A DNA stretch of 64,000 nucleotides from Oscillibacter hominis (GCF_014334055.1 NZ_CP060490.1:310001-374000), one strand, 5' to 3'; numbered from the stretch's first letter, positions 31,097-39,086 are shown. Notes: generated from the sequence alone by a model not told the origin. Translations and numbers: made by a program.

Positions 31097-31750
31097 ATGC
31101 TGAGCTTTGAAGAAGTAAAAAATAACCCGGAAATCCGCACGTATATTGAGCGGGCAGATGAGTCCCTGGCTGCCCTTGGCTTTACGGAGCACAGCTTTGC
31201 CCACGTGACCAAGGTGGCCGAGACGGCCCGCTATATCCTGGAGACGCTGGGCTACCCCGCCCGGGAGGTGGAGCTTGCGCGGATCGCCGGATACCTCCAC
31301 GACATCGGGAACCTGGTCAACCGGGCGGACCACTCCCAAAGCGGTGCCGTGATGGCCTTTCGCATCCTGGATCACATGGACTGCCCGCCGGAGGAGATCG
31401 CCACCATCGTCACCGCCATCGGGAACCACGACGAGGGGACCGGCGTGGCGGTCAACGCCGTGGCAGCGGCGCTGATCCTGGCGGATAAGTCGGACGTGCG
31501 CAGAAGCCGTGTCCGGGCCACCGATCCGGCCCAGTTTGACATCCACGACCGGGTGAACTACTCGGTGGAGGAATCCCGGCTGGAGATCGAGCAGCCCTAC
31601 ATCTGGCTGCGGCTGCGCGTCGACACACGCTACGGCTCGCTGATGGATTACTTTGAGATTTTCATGCAGCGCATGATCCTTTGCCGCAAGGCCGCGGAGA
31701 AGCTGGGGCTTCAGTTTAAGCTGATGATCAACGGCCAGCAGCTGATCTGA
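31097..31750 (+). CDS. HD-domain phosphohydrolase
   Basis: 217 residues. HD signature: HSFAHVTKVAETARYI, then IAGYLHDIGN (metal-binding His-Asp), NHDEGTG and ILADKSDVRR, so the metal site looks complete. The substrate is unknown; HD enzymes act on nucleotides or phosphate esters. GAGGAGGA precedes the ATG. Sitting between phoU and the two-component genes, it is probably in the same phosphate-responsive unit, which is unusual for such clusters. Confidence 0.88.
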   Translation: MLSFEEVKNNPEIRTYIERADESLAALGFTEHSFAHVTKVAETARYILETLGYPAREVELARIAGYLHDIGNLVNRADHSQSGAVMAFRILDHMDCPPEEIATIVTAIGNHDEGTGVAVNAVAAALILADKSDVRRSRVRATDPAQFDIHDRVNYSVEESRLEIEQPYIWLRLRVDTRYGSLMDYFEIFMQRMILCRKAAEKLGLQFKLMINGQQLI

Positions 31751-31781
31751 GCATGCGATCAAGAAGGAAGGGGGCTTGTCA

Positions 31782-32450
31782 TTGATCTACCTGGTGGAAG
31801 ATGATGAGAGCATCCGGGATTTTATAATTTATACGCTGAAGAGCCAGGGGATGGAGGCCGCCGGGTTTGGCCTGCCCTCAAAGTTTTGGAAGGCCGTGGA
31901 GAACAAAGCGCCCTCCCTGGTGATCCTGGATTTGATGCTGCCGGAGGAGGATGGGCTTCACATCCTCAAGCGGCTGCGCGCCGCGCCCGGCACGGAGAAG
32001 ACGCCCATCATCCTGCTCACGGCCAAGGGGACGGAGTACGACAAGGTGGTGGGGCTGGACGCCGGGGCCGACGACTATGTGGCCAAGCCCTTCGGCATGC
32101 TGGAGCTGCTGTCCCGGATCCGGGCCCTCCTGCGCCGCACGGAAAAGGCGCCTGGGGAATACCGGCTGGGCAGCTTGTATCTGTGCCCGGAAAAGCATGT
32201 AATCCGGGTGGATGGGGAAGACATCGTGCTGACTCAGAAGGAGTTCCAGATCCTCTGCCTGCTGGTGGAGAACCGGGGCGTGGTCTTCACCCGGGCCCAG
32301 CTCATCGACCGGGTCTGGGGATATGATTTTGACGGGGAGACCCGTACGGTGGATGTACATATCCGCACATTGCGGCAGAAGCTGAAAGCGTGCGGCGCGT
32401 ACATTGAGACCGTCCGGGGATTCGGCTACAAAATAGGGGAAGGCGCATGA
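31782..32450 (+). CDS. phoP: PhoP/PhoB-type response regulator
   Basis: 222 residues (OmpR/PhoB class). The receiver domain has the acidic pair in YLVEDDESI, phospho-acceptor Asp50 in VILDLMLP, the switch Thr in LLTAKG and Lys in VAKPFG. The C-terminal winged helix ends with TRTVDVHIRTLRQKL and VRGFGYKI. It starts most likely at TTG 31782, because GGAAGGGGG is then well placed and the protein begins MIYLVEDD; TTG 31776 is possible. Gene position next to pst and PhoR suggests it drives the pstS promoter. Confidence 0.92.
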   Translation: MIYLVEDDESIRDFIIYTLKSQGMEAAGFGLPSKFWKAVENKAPSLVILDLMLPEEDGLHILKRLRAAPGTEKTPIILLTAKGTEYDKVVGLDAGADDYVAKPFGMLELLSRIRALLRRTEKAPGEYRLGSLYLCPEKHVIRVDGEDIVLTQKEFQILCLLVENRGVVFTRAQLIDRVWGYDFDGETRTVDVHIRTLRQKLKACGAYIETVRGFGYKIGEGA

Positions 32451-34093
32451 CAAAACGAATCTTTCGCTCCATCGTCCTCTCTTCCGTGGCGGTTTTGCTG
32501 GCCTCCACGGCGCTGATTATGGGCGTGCTCTATGAGTATTTCACCGCCCGGCTGGAGGTGGAGCTGGCCACGGAGACCGGGTACATTGCCCAGGGCGTGC
32601 TGATGGAGGGGGAACGCTACCTGCGGGGCCTGAAGCCCGGTAACAGCCGCATCACCTGGGTCGATGCCGACGGAAGCGTGCTTTACGACAACCGGGAGGA
32701 CGCCTCCACCATGGAAAACCACGCCGGCCGGGAGGAAATCCGGCAGGCGCTGGAGAGCGGAACGGGTTCCTCCTCCCGCTATTCTGACACGCTGTCCCAG
32801 CAGACCATCTACTATGCCCAGCGCCTTTCCGACAACACGGTGCTGCGCGTATCCAGCCAAAAGTATACCGTGTGGGTGCTGCTGCTGCAAATGCTCCAGC
32901 CGGCCATGTTCATTCTCTTAGCGGCGCTGGTTCTGGGACTGTTCCTGGCTTCCCGGCTGTCCCGGAAGATCATACGGCCCATCAACGCCCTGGACCTCCA
33001 GCATCCCGGGGAGGGGGAATGCTACGACGAGTTAGCGCCCCTCTTAGGCCGGATCCGCAGCCAGAACGAGGTGATCGGCAGGCAGATGGAGGAGCTGGGC
33101 CGCCGCCAGAAGGAGTTCATTGCCATCACGGAGAACATGAGCGAGGGGTTTTTGATCGTCGACCGGGCCACCAACATCCTGTCCTACAACTCCGCGGCTC
33201 TGCGGCTTCTGGAGGCCCAGGCGCCGGAGGGAGCCAGCATCCTGGCGCTGAACCGCAGCTGGGCGGTGCGCTCCGCCGTGGAATCCGCCTTGGCCGGCCG
33301 GCGCTGCGAGCAGCGCATGGAACAGGACGGCCGGGTGGAGCAGCTCATCGCCAACCCCGTGCGGGAGGGCCGGCAGGTCACCGGCGCGGTGCTGGTGATT
33401 CTGGACGTGACGGAGAAGGAGCAGCGGGAGGCGCTGCGCCGCGAATTCACCGCCAACGTGTCCCATGAACTGAAAACGCCGCTGACCTCCATCCTGGGCA
33501 CGGCGGAGATTTTGGAAAACGGCATGGTGAAGAGCGAGGATGTGGGCCATTTTGCAGGCAACATCCGGAAAGAGGCCCAGCGGCTCATCGACCTGGTGGG
33601 AGACATCATCAAGCTCAGCCGCCTGGATGAGGGCGACAGCGGCGCCAAGTGGGAAGAGGTGGAGCTGCTGGCCCTGAGCCGGTCGGTGGCACGGCAGCTC
33701 TCCGACGCGGCACAGCGCGCCCGGGTTTCCCTCCGGGTGGAGGGAGAAGCGGCGGCGGTGCCCGGCGTGCGCCAGATCGTGGAGGAGATGCTCTACAACC
33801 TCTGTGACAACGCCGTGGCCTACAACCGCCCCGGCGGCAGCGTCACCGTGGAGGTGAGCAAAGAGGCGGACGGCGCCAGGGTCACTGTCAGCGACACCGG
33901 AACCGGAATCCCCAAAGACCAGCAAAGCCGAATTTTTGAGCGGTTTTACCGGGTGGACAAAAGCCGCAGCAGCAAAGGAACCGGCCTGGGGCTCTCCATT
34001 GTCAAGCACGGCGCTCTCTTTTTGGGCGCATCCGTGGAGGTGGAGAGCGAGGTGGGCCGGGGCAGCACATTCACCCTGCACTTCAAAGGATAA
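32447..34093 (+). CDS. phoR: PhoR-type sensor histidine kinase
   Basis: 548 residues. Transmembrane helix 1 at about 8-28, extracellular sensor region to about 145, helix 2 at about 147-170, then HAMP-like and PAS regions (FIAITENMSEGFLIVDRATNILSYN). The phospho-acceptor His340 is in SHELKTPLTS. N-box NLCDNAVAYN, G1 DTGTGIP, F-box ERFYRVD and G2 GTGLGLSIVKH are intact. ATGA overlap with the regulator gene shows coupling. Domain order is that of PhoR. Confidence 0.93.
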   Translation: MTKRIFRSIVLSSVAVLLASTALIMGVLYEYFTARLEVELATETGYIAQGVLMEGERYLRGLKPGNSRITWVDADGSVLYDNREDASTMENHAGREEIRQALESGTGSSSRYSDTLSQQTIYYAQRLSDNTVLRVSSQKYTVWVLLLQMLQPAMFILLAALVLGLFLASRLSRKIIRPINALDLQHPGEGECYDELAPLLGRIRSQNEVIGRQMEELGRRQKEFIAITENMSEGFLIVDRATNILSYNSAALRLLEAQAPEGASILALNRSWAVRSAVESALAGRRCEQRMEQDGRVEQLIANPVREGRQVTGAVLVILDVTEKEQREALRREFTANVSHELKTPLTSILGTAEILENGMVKSEDVGHFAGNIRKEAQRLIDLVGDIIKLSRLDEGDSGAKWEEVELLALSRSVARQLSDAAQRARVSLRVEGEAAAVPGVRQIVEEMLYNLCDNAVAYNRPGGSVTVEVSKEADGARVTVSDTGTGIPKDQQSRIFERFYRVDKSRSSKGTGLGLSIVKHGALFLGASVEVESEVGRGSTFTLHFKG

Positions 34094-34098
34094 AAGAA

Positions 34099-34132
34099 AA
34101 AAAGCGCGGGACCGTACGGTCCCGCGCTTTTT
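34099..34132. terminator. Bidirectional terminator between phoR and marR
   Basis: A perfect 34-bp palindrome with AAAAA at one end and TTTTT at the other (stem core GCGCGGGACCGT), serving two convergent genes. Confidence 0.95.
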
Positions 34133-34601
34133 AAGCTTCCCCGTCCAAAAGGGCCCGGAAGTGTTTAACTTCAAAAAAGGCGCTGAGCTTTTCCATGCTG
34201 GACATCAGCGCCGCCTTTTCCTCCTGATTCAGATGGGAGGCCACGGCCTGCACCATCTTCTGGTGGAAGCTGTCGTGGTAGGCGCACAGCTTTTCGCCGC
34301 GGGGCGTCAGTGTGAGGTAGACCGAACGCCCGTCGCTTTCGCTTTTCCGCTTGCGCAGACAATCCTTGGCCATCAGCTTATTGGCCGCGATGGTGACGGA
34401 GGAGGCAGTGATGTCCAGCGCCGCGGCCAGCTCGCTGACGGTGCAGCCCCCCGGGCGGCGGCCCATCGCGGCAATCAGGTGCAGCTCGCTGATGGTGATG
34501 TCCGCGTCGTGATTGCGGCGGATCATCTCCTCCTCCGCCTTTAAAATGCTGCCGAACACATTGACCAGGAAGTCATTGCACTCCTGTTCAAACTGATCCA
34601 C
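34131..34601 (-). CDS. MarR-family repressor, possibly FabT-like
   Basis: 156 residues. Winged-helix DNA-binding core: TISELHLIAAMGRRPGGCTVSELAAALDITASSVTIAANKLMAKDCLRKRKSESDGRSVYLTLTP is typical MarR, with the wing Asp-Gly-Arg. GTG at 34601 is preferred because AGGAGG lies 8 nt upstream; the GTG at 34610 overlaps that site. It is divergent from a DegV/FakB gene, with palindromes resembling FabT boxes in between. That context suggests control of fatty acid metabolism, but the assignment to FabT is inference. Confidence 0.88.
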   Translation of the reverse strand: MDQFEQECNDFLVNVFGSILKAEEEMIRRNHDADITISELHLIAAMGRRPGGCTVSELAAALDITASSVTIAANKLMAKDCLRKRKSESDGRSVYLTLTPRGEKLCAYHDSFHQKMVQAVASHLNQEEKAALMSSMEKLSAFFEVKHFRALLDGEA

Positions 34602-34637
34602 ACTCCGCACCTCCTGTCTCCCTGCAAAATAACATTC

Positions 34638-34668
34638 TGATTAAATCAAAAAAATATTAATTTGTCAA
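34638..34668 (-). promoter_or_regulatory. marR promoter with overlapping palindrome
   Basis: On the minus strand TTGACA (34663-34668), 17-bp spacer, TTTAAT (34640-34645). The palindrome TGATT-A-AATCA (34638-34648) covers the -10 box, so the repressor could switch off its own gene. Confidence 0.7.
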
Positions 34669-34678
34669 TCTAAATATC

Positions 34679-34730
34679 TTGATTTTTTTTCATTTCCTGT
34701 TATGATGGGATAGATCGTTTGACAATCAAA
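34679..34730 (+). promoter_or_regulatory. degV promoter and FabT-like operator
   Basis: TTGATT (34679-34684), 16-bp spacer, TATGAT (34701-34706). Just downstream, TTTGA-CAA-TCAAA (34718-34730) is a perfect 13-bp palindrome, similar to FabT boxes of streptococci (TTTGA-n3-TCAAA). Its place around +5 to +18 fits repression. Confidence 0.65.
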
Positions 34731-34772
34731 GTACCTGCACGCTGAACGCAGCGGCAGATGACGGAGGTATCC

Positions 34773-35612
34773 ATGGGAGTCAGAATCATTACCGACAGCA
34801 CCTGTGATTTGGATTTTAAGACCCAGCAGGAACTGAATATTGAGGTGATCCCCCTCAGCGTGATCTTTGAAGACGGCATTTACCGCGATGGCGTGGAGAT
34901 CAGCAAGGAGGCTTTTTACGAGAAGCAGGCCAGTGTCAAGGTGCTGCCAAAAACCGCCCAGGCCAACCCGGCGGAGTTTTGCGACGTGTTTGAGGAAAAC
35001 CGGGAGGATGAGATTGTGGGCATCTTTCTCTCCTCCAAGCTGAGCGGCACCTTCCAGTCCGCCTGCATTGCCCGGGAGATGCTGGACGGCAGGCAGATCC
35101 ATCTGGTGGATTCGCTGAATGTGACGGTGGGGCTGGGGCTGCTGGTCCGGCAGGCCGCCGCCATGCGGGAGCAGGGGCTCAGCGCCAGGGAGATTGCCGC
35201 GCGGATCGAGTCGCTGAAAAGGCGGGTGCGTTTCGTGGCCTTTGTCAACACCCTGAAGTATCTGAAAATGGGCGGCCGGATTCCCGCCTCCACTGCGGTA
35301 TTCGGGACCATGCTTGGCATTTCGCCGGTGGTCTCCATTGAAAACGGGAAACTGGAGTCCATTGGAAAGGTCAAGGGGAAGCAGAAGATTCTGGAGTTCA
35401 CCACCAGCTTTGTGAACCACCATCTGATCGATTACCAGTACCCCGTGGCCTTTGCCCATTCCCACGCGCTGGAGACGGCGGCGGCCTACCGGGAGAAATG
35501 CTGCAGAGCCTTCCATATTGAAAACAGCGTGCTGGATGAGTTGGGCGCGGTGCTCGGCACCCACGCCGGGCCGGGCTGCTACGGCATGGCCTATATCGAG
35601 CGGATGAAATGA
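34773..35612 (+). CDS. DegV/FakB-family fatty-acid-binding protein
   Basis: 279 residues. DegV fold: VRIITDSTCDLD at the N-terminus, then FLSSKLSGTFQSA, VDSLNVTVGLGLLV and KYLKMGGRIP, and GTHAGPGCYGMAY at the C-terminus. Members bind a fatty acid and present it to the kinase FakA, feeding exogenous fatty acids into phospholipids through acyl-phosphate. The FakA gene is not in this window. GGAGG lies 6 nt before the ATG. The divergent MarR gene is the likely regulator. Confidence 0.92.
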   Translation: MGVRIITDSTCDLDFKTQQELNIEVIPLSVIFEDGIYRDGVEISKEAFYEKQASVKVLPKTAQANPAEFCDVFEENREDEIVGIFLSSKLSGTFQSACIAREMLDGRQIHLVDSLNVTVGLGLLVRQAAAMREQGLSAREIAARIESLKRRVRFVAFVNTLKYLKMGGRIPASTAVFGTMLGISPVVSIENGKLESIGKVKGKQKILEFTTSFVNHHLIDYQYPVAFAHSHALETAAAYREKCCRAFHIENSVLDELGAVLGTHAGPGCYGMAYIERMK

Positions 35613-35614
35613 AG

Positions 35615-35645
35615 AAACGGGCTGCGGATTCCGCAGCCCGTTTTT
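35615..35645 (+). terminator. Intrinsic terminator after degV
   Basis: AAACGGGCTGCGG, ATT loop, CCGCAGCCCGTTT with five T. Confidence 0.93.
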
Positions 35646-35650
35646 CCATC

Positions 35651-35681
35651 TTGACGGGGCAGGCGCCCTCTGGCATATAAT
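35651..35681 (+). promoter_or_regulatory. Candidate promoter of the alpha/beta hydrolase gene
   Basis: TTGACG (35651-35656) and TATAAT (35676-35681) with a long 19-bp spacer. Confidence 0.5.
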
Positions 35682-35706
35682 AAGGATCGGAAAAGGGGGA
35701 GGCGGA

Positions 35707-36492
35707 ATGAATTGGAGCAATGACACGCTGCAATCGCACCAGCAGGCGGTTGCCCGGCGGCTGGCGCGGCTGAGCCGGAGGGAATCACGGTATCTCCTGC
35801 CGGTCAGCGAGGCGGGGACGGGAACCCTGCTTTACCTCCACGGCGGCGGATTCGTGTCCGGGGATGGAGCCTATATGGAGTCGGTGGCCGGACTGCTGGC
35901 CGGCAAGTTAGGCCGGCGTGTACGCTGCGTGGACTACCGCCTGGCACCGGAGCATCCCTGTCCCGCTGCGCTGGAGGATGCGGAGGAGGCTTGTCTTGCG
36001 CTCTGGCAAGAGGGGACTGCGCCGGAGAAAACCGCATTTGTGGGCGATTCCTCCGGCGGTGGATTGGCCCTTGCCCTCTGCCAGCGGCTGCGGGACAGCG
36101 GACTTCCCCTGCCTGCGGGGTGGATTGCCCTGTCGCCCTGGGTGGACCTGACCCGCTGCTCCGGAAGGTTCGACGGATTTTTGTCCGGAGAGGACTTGGC
36201 GCTGTGGGCGGGTCAATATGGAGGCGGGCGGGTGCTGAGGAGCATTTCCCCCCTCTTCGGCGGCCTTGCCGGCCTGCCTCCCGCCCTGCTCTTTGCCGGC
36301 GGGGAGGAGCTGCTCCGCTCCGACGCCGAGCGGCTCTGCCAGGGGCTTGTAGACGCGGGCGGCCGGTGTGATCTCACGGTGGCTCCGGACAAGGGCCACT
36401 GCTATGCCCTCGCGGGAGGCGCCCAAGCGAAAGCGGATTTTGCGCGCATGCGGGCTTTTTTGGACGAAGTGCTCCGGGATGCCGTGGACTGA
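35707..36492 (+). CDS. Alpha/beta hydrolase of the hormone-sensitive-lipase (HSL) family
   Basis: 261 residues. The oxyanion motif HGGGF (about 45-49), the nucleophile Ser in GDSSGGGLAL, and YRLAPEHPCPAALEDAE are HSL-family hallmarks. The late Asp/Glu is in the LLFAGGEELLRSDAERL region, and the catalytic His in DKGHCYAL. No signal peptide, so an intracellular esterase; the substrate is unknown. GGGGGAGG precedes the ATG. Confidence 0.92.
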   Translation: MNWSNDTLQSHQQAVARRLARLSRRESRYLLPVSEAGTGTLLYLHGGGFVSGDGAYMESVAGLLAGKLGRRVRCVDYRLAPEHPCPAALEDAEEACLALWQEGTAPEKTAFVGDSSGGGLALALCQRLRDSGLPLPAGWIALSPWVDLTRCSGRFDGFLSGEDLALWAGQYGGGRVLRSISPLFGGLAGLPPALLFAGGEELLRSDAERLCQGLVDAGGRCDLTVAPDKGHCYALAGGAQAKADFARMRAFLDEVLRDAVD

Positions 36493-36622
36493 GGAGGATT
36501 GCGCGCCTCTGGATTCAGCCATGGGTATGCCCTGGGCTGCGGTTGACCGTGCTTGGTTCCTTTAAACCGCTGGGCTATTTCCCGGCTGAAAAGAACAACA
36601 AAATCAGGAAAACAAGGGAGAT

Positions 36623-36651
36623 TTGACTTGATGTAAAGCCAGAGGTATAAT
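36623..36651 (+). promoter_or_regulatory. Near-consensus promoter in a gene-free stretch
   Basis: TTGACT (36623-36628), 17-bp spacer, TATAAT (36646-36651). About 245 nt separate it from the next likely gene. Confidence 0.7.
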
Positions 36652-36770
36652 GATTGCTGAACTGAATGGCTGCCTGGAAGGCCTCTGTTAAAGGGAAGGG
36701 CATATTCTGCCCTGGATGCGGGATGCTATGGAAAAAGGGCATTGTTATTTTTAACTGTTGCAGCTGCATC

Positions 36771-36802
36771 TTCGCTCAGCACCGGCTTTATGGTATGCTG
36801 AG
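36771..36802 (+). promoter_or_regulatory. Promoter with inverted repeat, copy 1
   Basis: Extended -10 TGGTATGCT (TATGCT 36794-36799) with TTCGCT 17 bp upstream. CTCAGCA (36775-36781) and TGCTGAG (36796-36802) form an inverted repeat around it. The 16-bp string CTTTATGGTATGCTGA also occurs at 42129-42144 in front of the HAD gene. Confidence 0.5.
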
Positions 36803-36894
36803 TCCGATAAGAGGCGGCGGCTTGCCGCGCAAATCCATCCTTCGGTCAGGAAATGATTTGAAAGCGCAATATAGAAAGAAAAAGGTGCACTATT

Positions 36895-38307
36895 TTGATA
36901 TTTAAGAAGGTAACGAACAGTGACGGAGCCAAGCTCCGCATATATTACCGCAACTGCTTCTATGGGCTGTGCGAATACTCGGTTGGAACCAAAATGATGT
37001 GGCGGGACGAACTCCACCCCATGTATGCGGAGGAGGCGGGCTGCCTGATTGTGAAAAACCTCCACCAGGGTCAGACTGTGTTCGACTACCCTGTGCCCGG
37101 CCCGGAGGGGGACGAGGAGGCGGCGCTGACGGCCATTGAGACCTGGTGCCTGGAACAGGGAATCTCACCGGTGATCTCCGTGGTGCCGGAGTGCAAGGCG
37201 GCGGGGCTGATGACCCGCTATCCCTATGTGAAGATCAGCAACCTGCGGACCTGGCGGGACTACCTCTATGACGCGGAAGCGCTGTGCACGTTTGCCGGCC
37301 GCAAGTACTCCGGCCAGCGCAACCACATCAACAAATTCCGCGCTGCCTATCCCGACGCCGCCTTCCGGGTGCTGACGCGTGACGACTCCGCCCTCATCGA
37401 CGGCTTTTGGGCTGATTACGACGCAGTCTTCACCAAGGAGGACGAGAAAGCGAAAAGCGAGCTGCGCTATGCCAAACGGACCATGGCCCTTGCGGGGAAG
37501 CCCTGGTTCTGTGTGGGCGGCATGGAACTGAATGGGCGTCTGATCTCCCTTTCCCTGGGAGAGCGCTGCGGGGATACGCTGATTGTCCACATCGAAAAGG
37601 CGCTCTACGGCTATGAGGGGGTTTATCCCGCCACAGTGCAGGCTTTTGCCCAGGCCTTTTCCGACGGTGCGCGCTACAGTGAACGGGCGCGCTATATCAA
37701 CCGGGAGGACGACGCCGCCGACCGGGGGCTGCGGACCTCCAAGCTCCAGTACCTGCCGGTAAAGCTGGCGCCGAAATACTGCTTTGAGCCGACCAACGAA
37801 CTGATCCATGTGCCCCAGATTCCGGAGCTGCGGACGCAGCGGCTGACGCTCTCCGCCATCACGGAGGAGGACGCGGAGTCCTACTACAGGCTGTGCATGG
37901 ACCGGGACCGCAACCGCTGGTGGGGCTATGACGACCCTGCCGGCGTGGAGGGGGAACTGCGTCAGGACAGCTTCCTGCGCATTGCCCAGGCGGACTTTGA
38001 AAAGCGCAGAGCCGTCAATTTTGCCGTGCGACTGGATGGGAAGATGATCGGCGAGGCCATTTTGTACCGGTTCGACTACCAGGGCGGCGCGGAACTTGGA
38101 TGCCGCATTGCCCCGGAGTACGCGGGCCACGGCTACGGGACGGAGGCCTTTACCGCCGTGGCGGAGTGGGGGCTCTATAAGGTTCACCTGGCGCGTATTG
38201 TAGCAAAGTGCTTCCATGAGAATGAGGCCTCCCGGAAGATGCTTTCCGCCTGCATGCGGCCCAACGGACAGGACGATACGTTTTATTACTTCCAGAAAGT
38301 GGTTTGA
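36895..38307 (+). CDS. DUF2156 (phosphatidylglycerol lysyltransferase-like) domain fused to a GNAT acetyltransferase
   Basis: 470 residues in two parts. Residues about 1-300 match the DUF2156/MprF C-terminal fold, itself a double GNAT-like domain: RKYSGQRNHINKF, IEKALYGYEGVYPATVQAF, RYINREDDAADRGLRTSKLQYLPVKLAPKY. Residues about 312-470 form a second GNAT (LRTQRLTLSAITEEDAESYY, GCRIAPEYAGHGYGTEAF with the acetyl-CoA loop, CFHENEASRKML). No membrane helices, unlike MprF. It starts at TTG 36895 with AAAGG 9 nt upstream. Substrates are unknown. Confidence 0.85.
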   Translation: MIFKKVTNSDGAKLRIYYRNCFYGLCEYSVGTKMMWRDELHPMYAEEAGCLIVKNLHQGQTVFDYPVPGPEGDEEAALTAIETWCLEQGISPVISVVPECKAAGLMTRYPYVKISNLRTWRDYLYDAEALCTFAGRKYSGQRNHINKFRAAYPDAAFRVLTRDDSALIDGFWADYDAVFTKEDEKAKSELRYAKRTMALAGKPWFCVGGMELNGRLISLSLGERCGDTLIVHIEKALYGYEGVYPATVQAFAQAFSDGARYSERARYINREDDAADRGLRTSKLQYLPVKLAPKYCFEPTNELIHVPQIPELRTQRLTLSAITEEDAESYYRLCMDRDRNRWWGYDDPAGVEGELRQDSFLRIAQADFEKRRAVNFAVRLDGKMIGEAILYRFDYQGGAELGCRIAPEYAGHGYGTEAFTAVAEWGLYKVHLARIVAKCFHENEASRKMLSACMRPNGQDDTFYYFQKVV

Positions 38308-38310
38308 GAA

Positions 38311-38345
38311 GATGCCGCCGTAGGATACGGCGGCATCTATTTTTC
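38311..38345 (+). terminator. Intrinsic terminator after the DUF2156-GNAT gene
   Basis: GATGCCGCCGTA, GGA loop, TACGGCGGCATC, then TATTTTT. Confidence 0.92.
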
Positions 38346-38356
38346 TTTCCGTCCGG

Positions 38357-38385
38357 TTGATTGCCGGTACCTCCGATGATATACT
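38357..38385 (+). promoter_or_regulatory. Promoter of the small membrane protein gene
   Basis: TTGATT (38357-38362), 17-bp spacer, TATACT (38380-38385). Confidence 0.65.
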
Positions 38386-38413
38386 GTGAAGAGCCATACG
38401 GGAGGGGATGCTT

Positions 38414-38602
38414 ATGCGCTACAGATATAAATGGGTATATGGCATGTCCGTGCTCTTTGATCTGGCGATGGCTGGGGCCTGGCTGTTTGGGGTCAGGACA
38501 AAGCTGGGTGATTTTGCGTTTGCCTCTTATTTGATGGCAGCTGTGTTTGTGGGCCTTGCAATCCGGGAAATCCATTGGTATCGGAAGGAGACAAAATCAT
38601 AG
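38414..38602 (+). CDS. Small membrane protein, two predicted helices
   Basis: 62 residues. Two hydrophobic segments, about residues 8-26 and 34-51, separated by a short loop with VRTKLGDF; the C-terminus is charged (REIHWYRKETKS). The family is not recognised. ATG 38414 is chosen because GGAGGGG (38401-38407) is then 6 nt upstream; ATG 38408 touches that site. It has its own promoter; no obvious operon partner. Confidence 0.7.
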   Translation: MRYRYKWVYGMSVLFDLAMAGAWLFGVRTKLGDFAFASYLMAAVFVGLAIREIHWYRKETKS

Positions 38603-38693
38603 TTTTTGCCCCTGAGAGGATGTCTGGTTTGACGAAGGCGCTGGAAAGGGAACCGGGGTCTGCGAAAAGTAAGAGGGAGTTCAAAGCTTCGGA

Positions 38694-38723
38694 TTGCTAT
38701 TTGCAGGGAAAGTGTGATATACT
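38694..38723 (+). promoter_or_regulatory. Candidate promoter of the zinc-ribbon protein gene
   Basis: TTGCTA (38694-38699), 18-bp spacer, TATACT (38718-38723) with an upstream TG. The rest of the 151-bp gap (38603-38753) shows nothing else. Confidence 0.5.
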
Positions 38724-38753
38724 TGCAGTAATCTAATAGGATGAGGTGGTATC

Positions 38754-39086
38754 ATGGCTATGAACAACTGTCCGAGATGCGGCAAACAGATTCCGGATGC
38801 AGTGCAGGCCTGCCCCGGCTGTGGCTATGTGCTGGAGGAGTATAAGGTGACGGTCCAGGGCCGGCACAGCAGCGCCGCTACAGCAGTGGCCGCCCTGCGG
38901 GAGGTCTGCGGGTATACCCCCGACCGTGCGGCCCAGGTGCTGAATGCCATGCCGGAGGTGGTGTATACCACCGCGGCGCTGGAGGAGGCTGTACATATGG
39001 CGCAGCTGCTGTCCGACGCCGGGTTTGATGTGGCATTGTACGGCAAGGAGGGCCAGGTCTGCTTCCAAAGGGATTTGAAAGACTGA
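38754..39086 (+). CDS. Zinc-ribbon protein with an L7/L12 C-terminal-like domain
   Basis: 110 residues. A four-Cys zinc ribbon at the start (CPRCGKQIP...CPGCGYVLEE). Residues about 30-100 have the layout of the ribosomal L7/L12 C-terminal domain: a strand (YKVTVQG), VAALREVCGYTPDRAAQVLNAMP with the helix turn, a second helix (EEAVHMAQLLSDAGFDVALYG). Small residues Gly/Ala are kept at the expected turns. Function is unknown; the resemblance is by eye. It has its own promoter and terminator. Confidence 0.75.
   Translation: MAMNNCPRCGKQIPDAVQACPGCGYVLEEYKVTVQGRHSSAATAVAALREVCGYTPDRAAQVLNAMPEVVYTTAALEEAVHMAQLLSDAGFDVALYGKEGQVCFQRDLKD

Larger units (their letters stand above)
36493..36894. other. 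402-bp stretch without a convincing gene
   Basis: It contains two promoter-like elements (36623-36651 and 36771-36802), listed separately. An open frame from ATG 36666 to 36905 encodes 79 residues with a CPGCG...CCSC pattern but has no ribosome site. I see no strong terminator. Long leader, small RNA or gene remnant are all possible. Confidence 0.6.

Noticed and set aside
36666..36905. 79-residue frame with a CPGCG...CCSC pattern
   Set aside because: No ribosome site and overlaps the start of the DUF2156-GNAT gene; kept only as a question in the findings.
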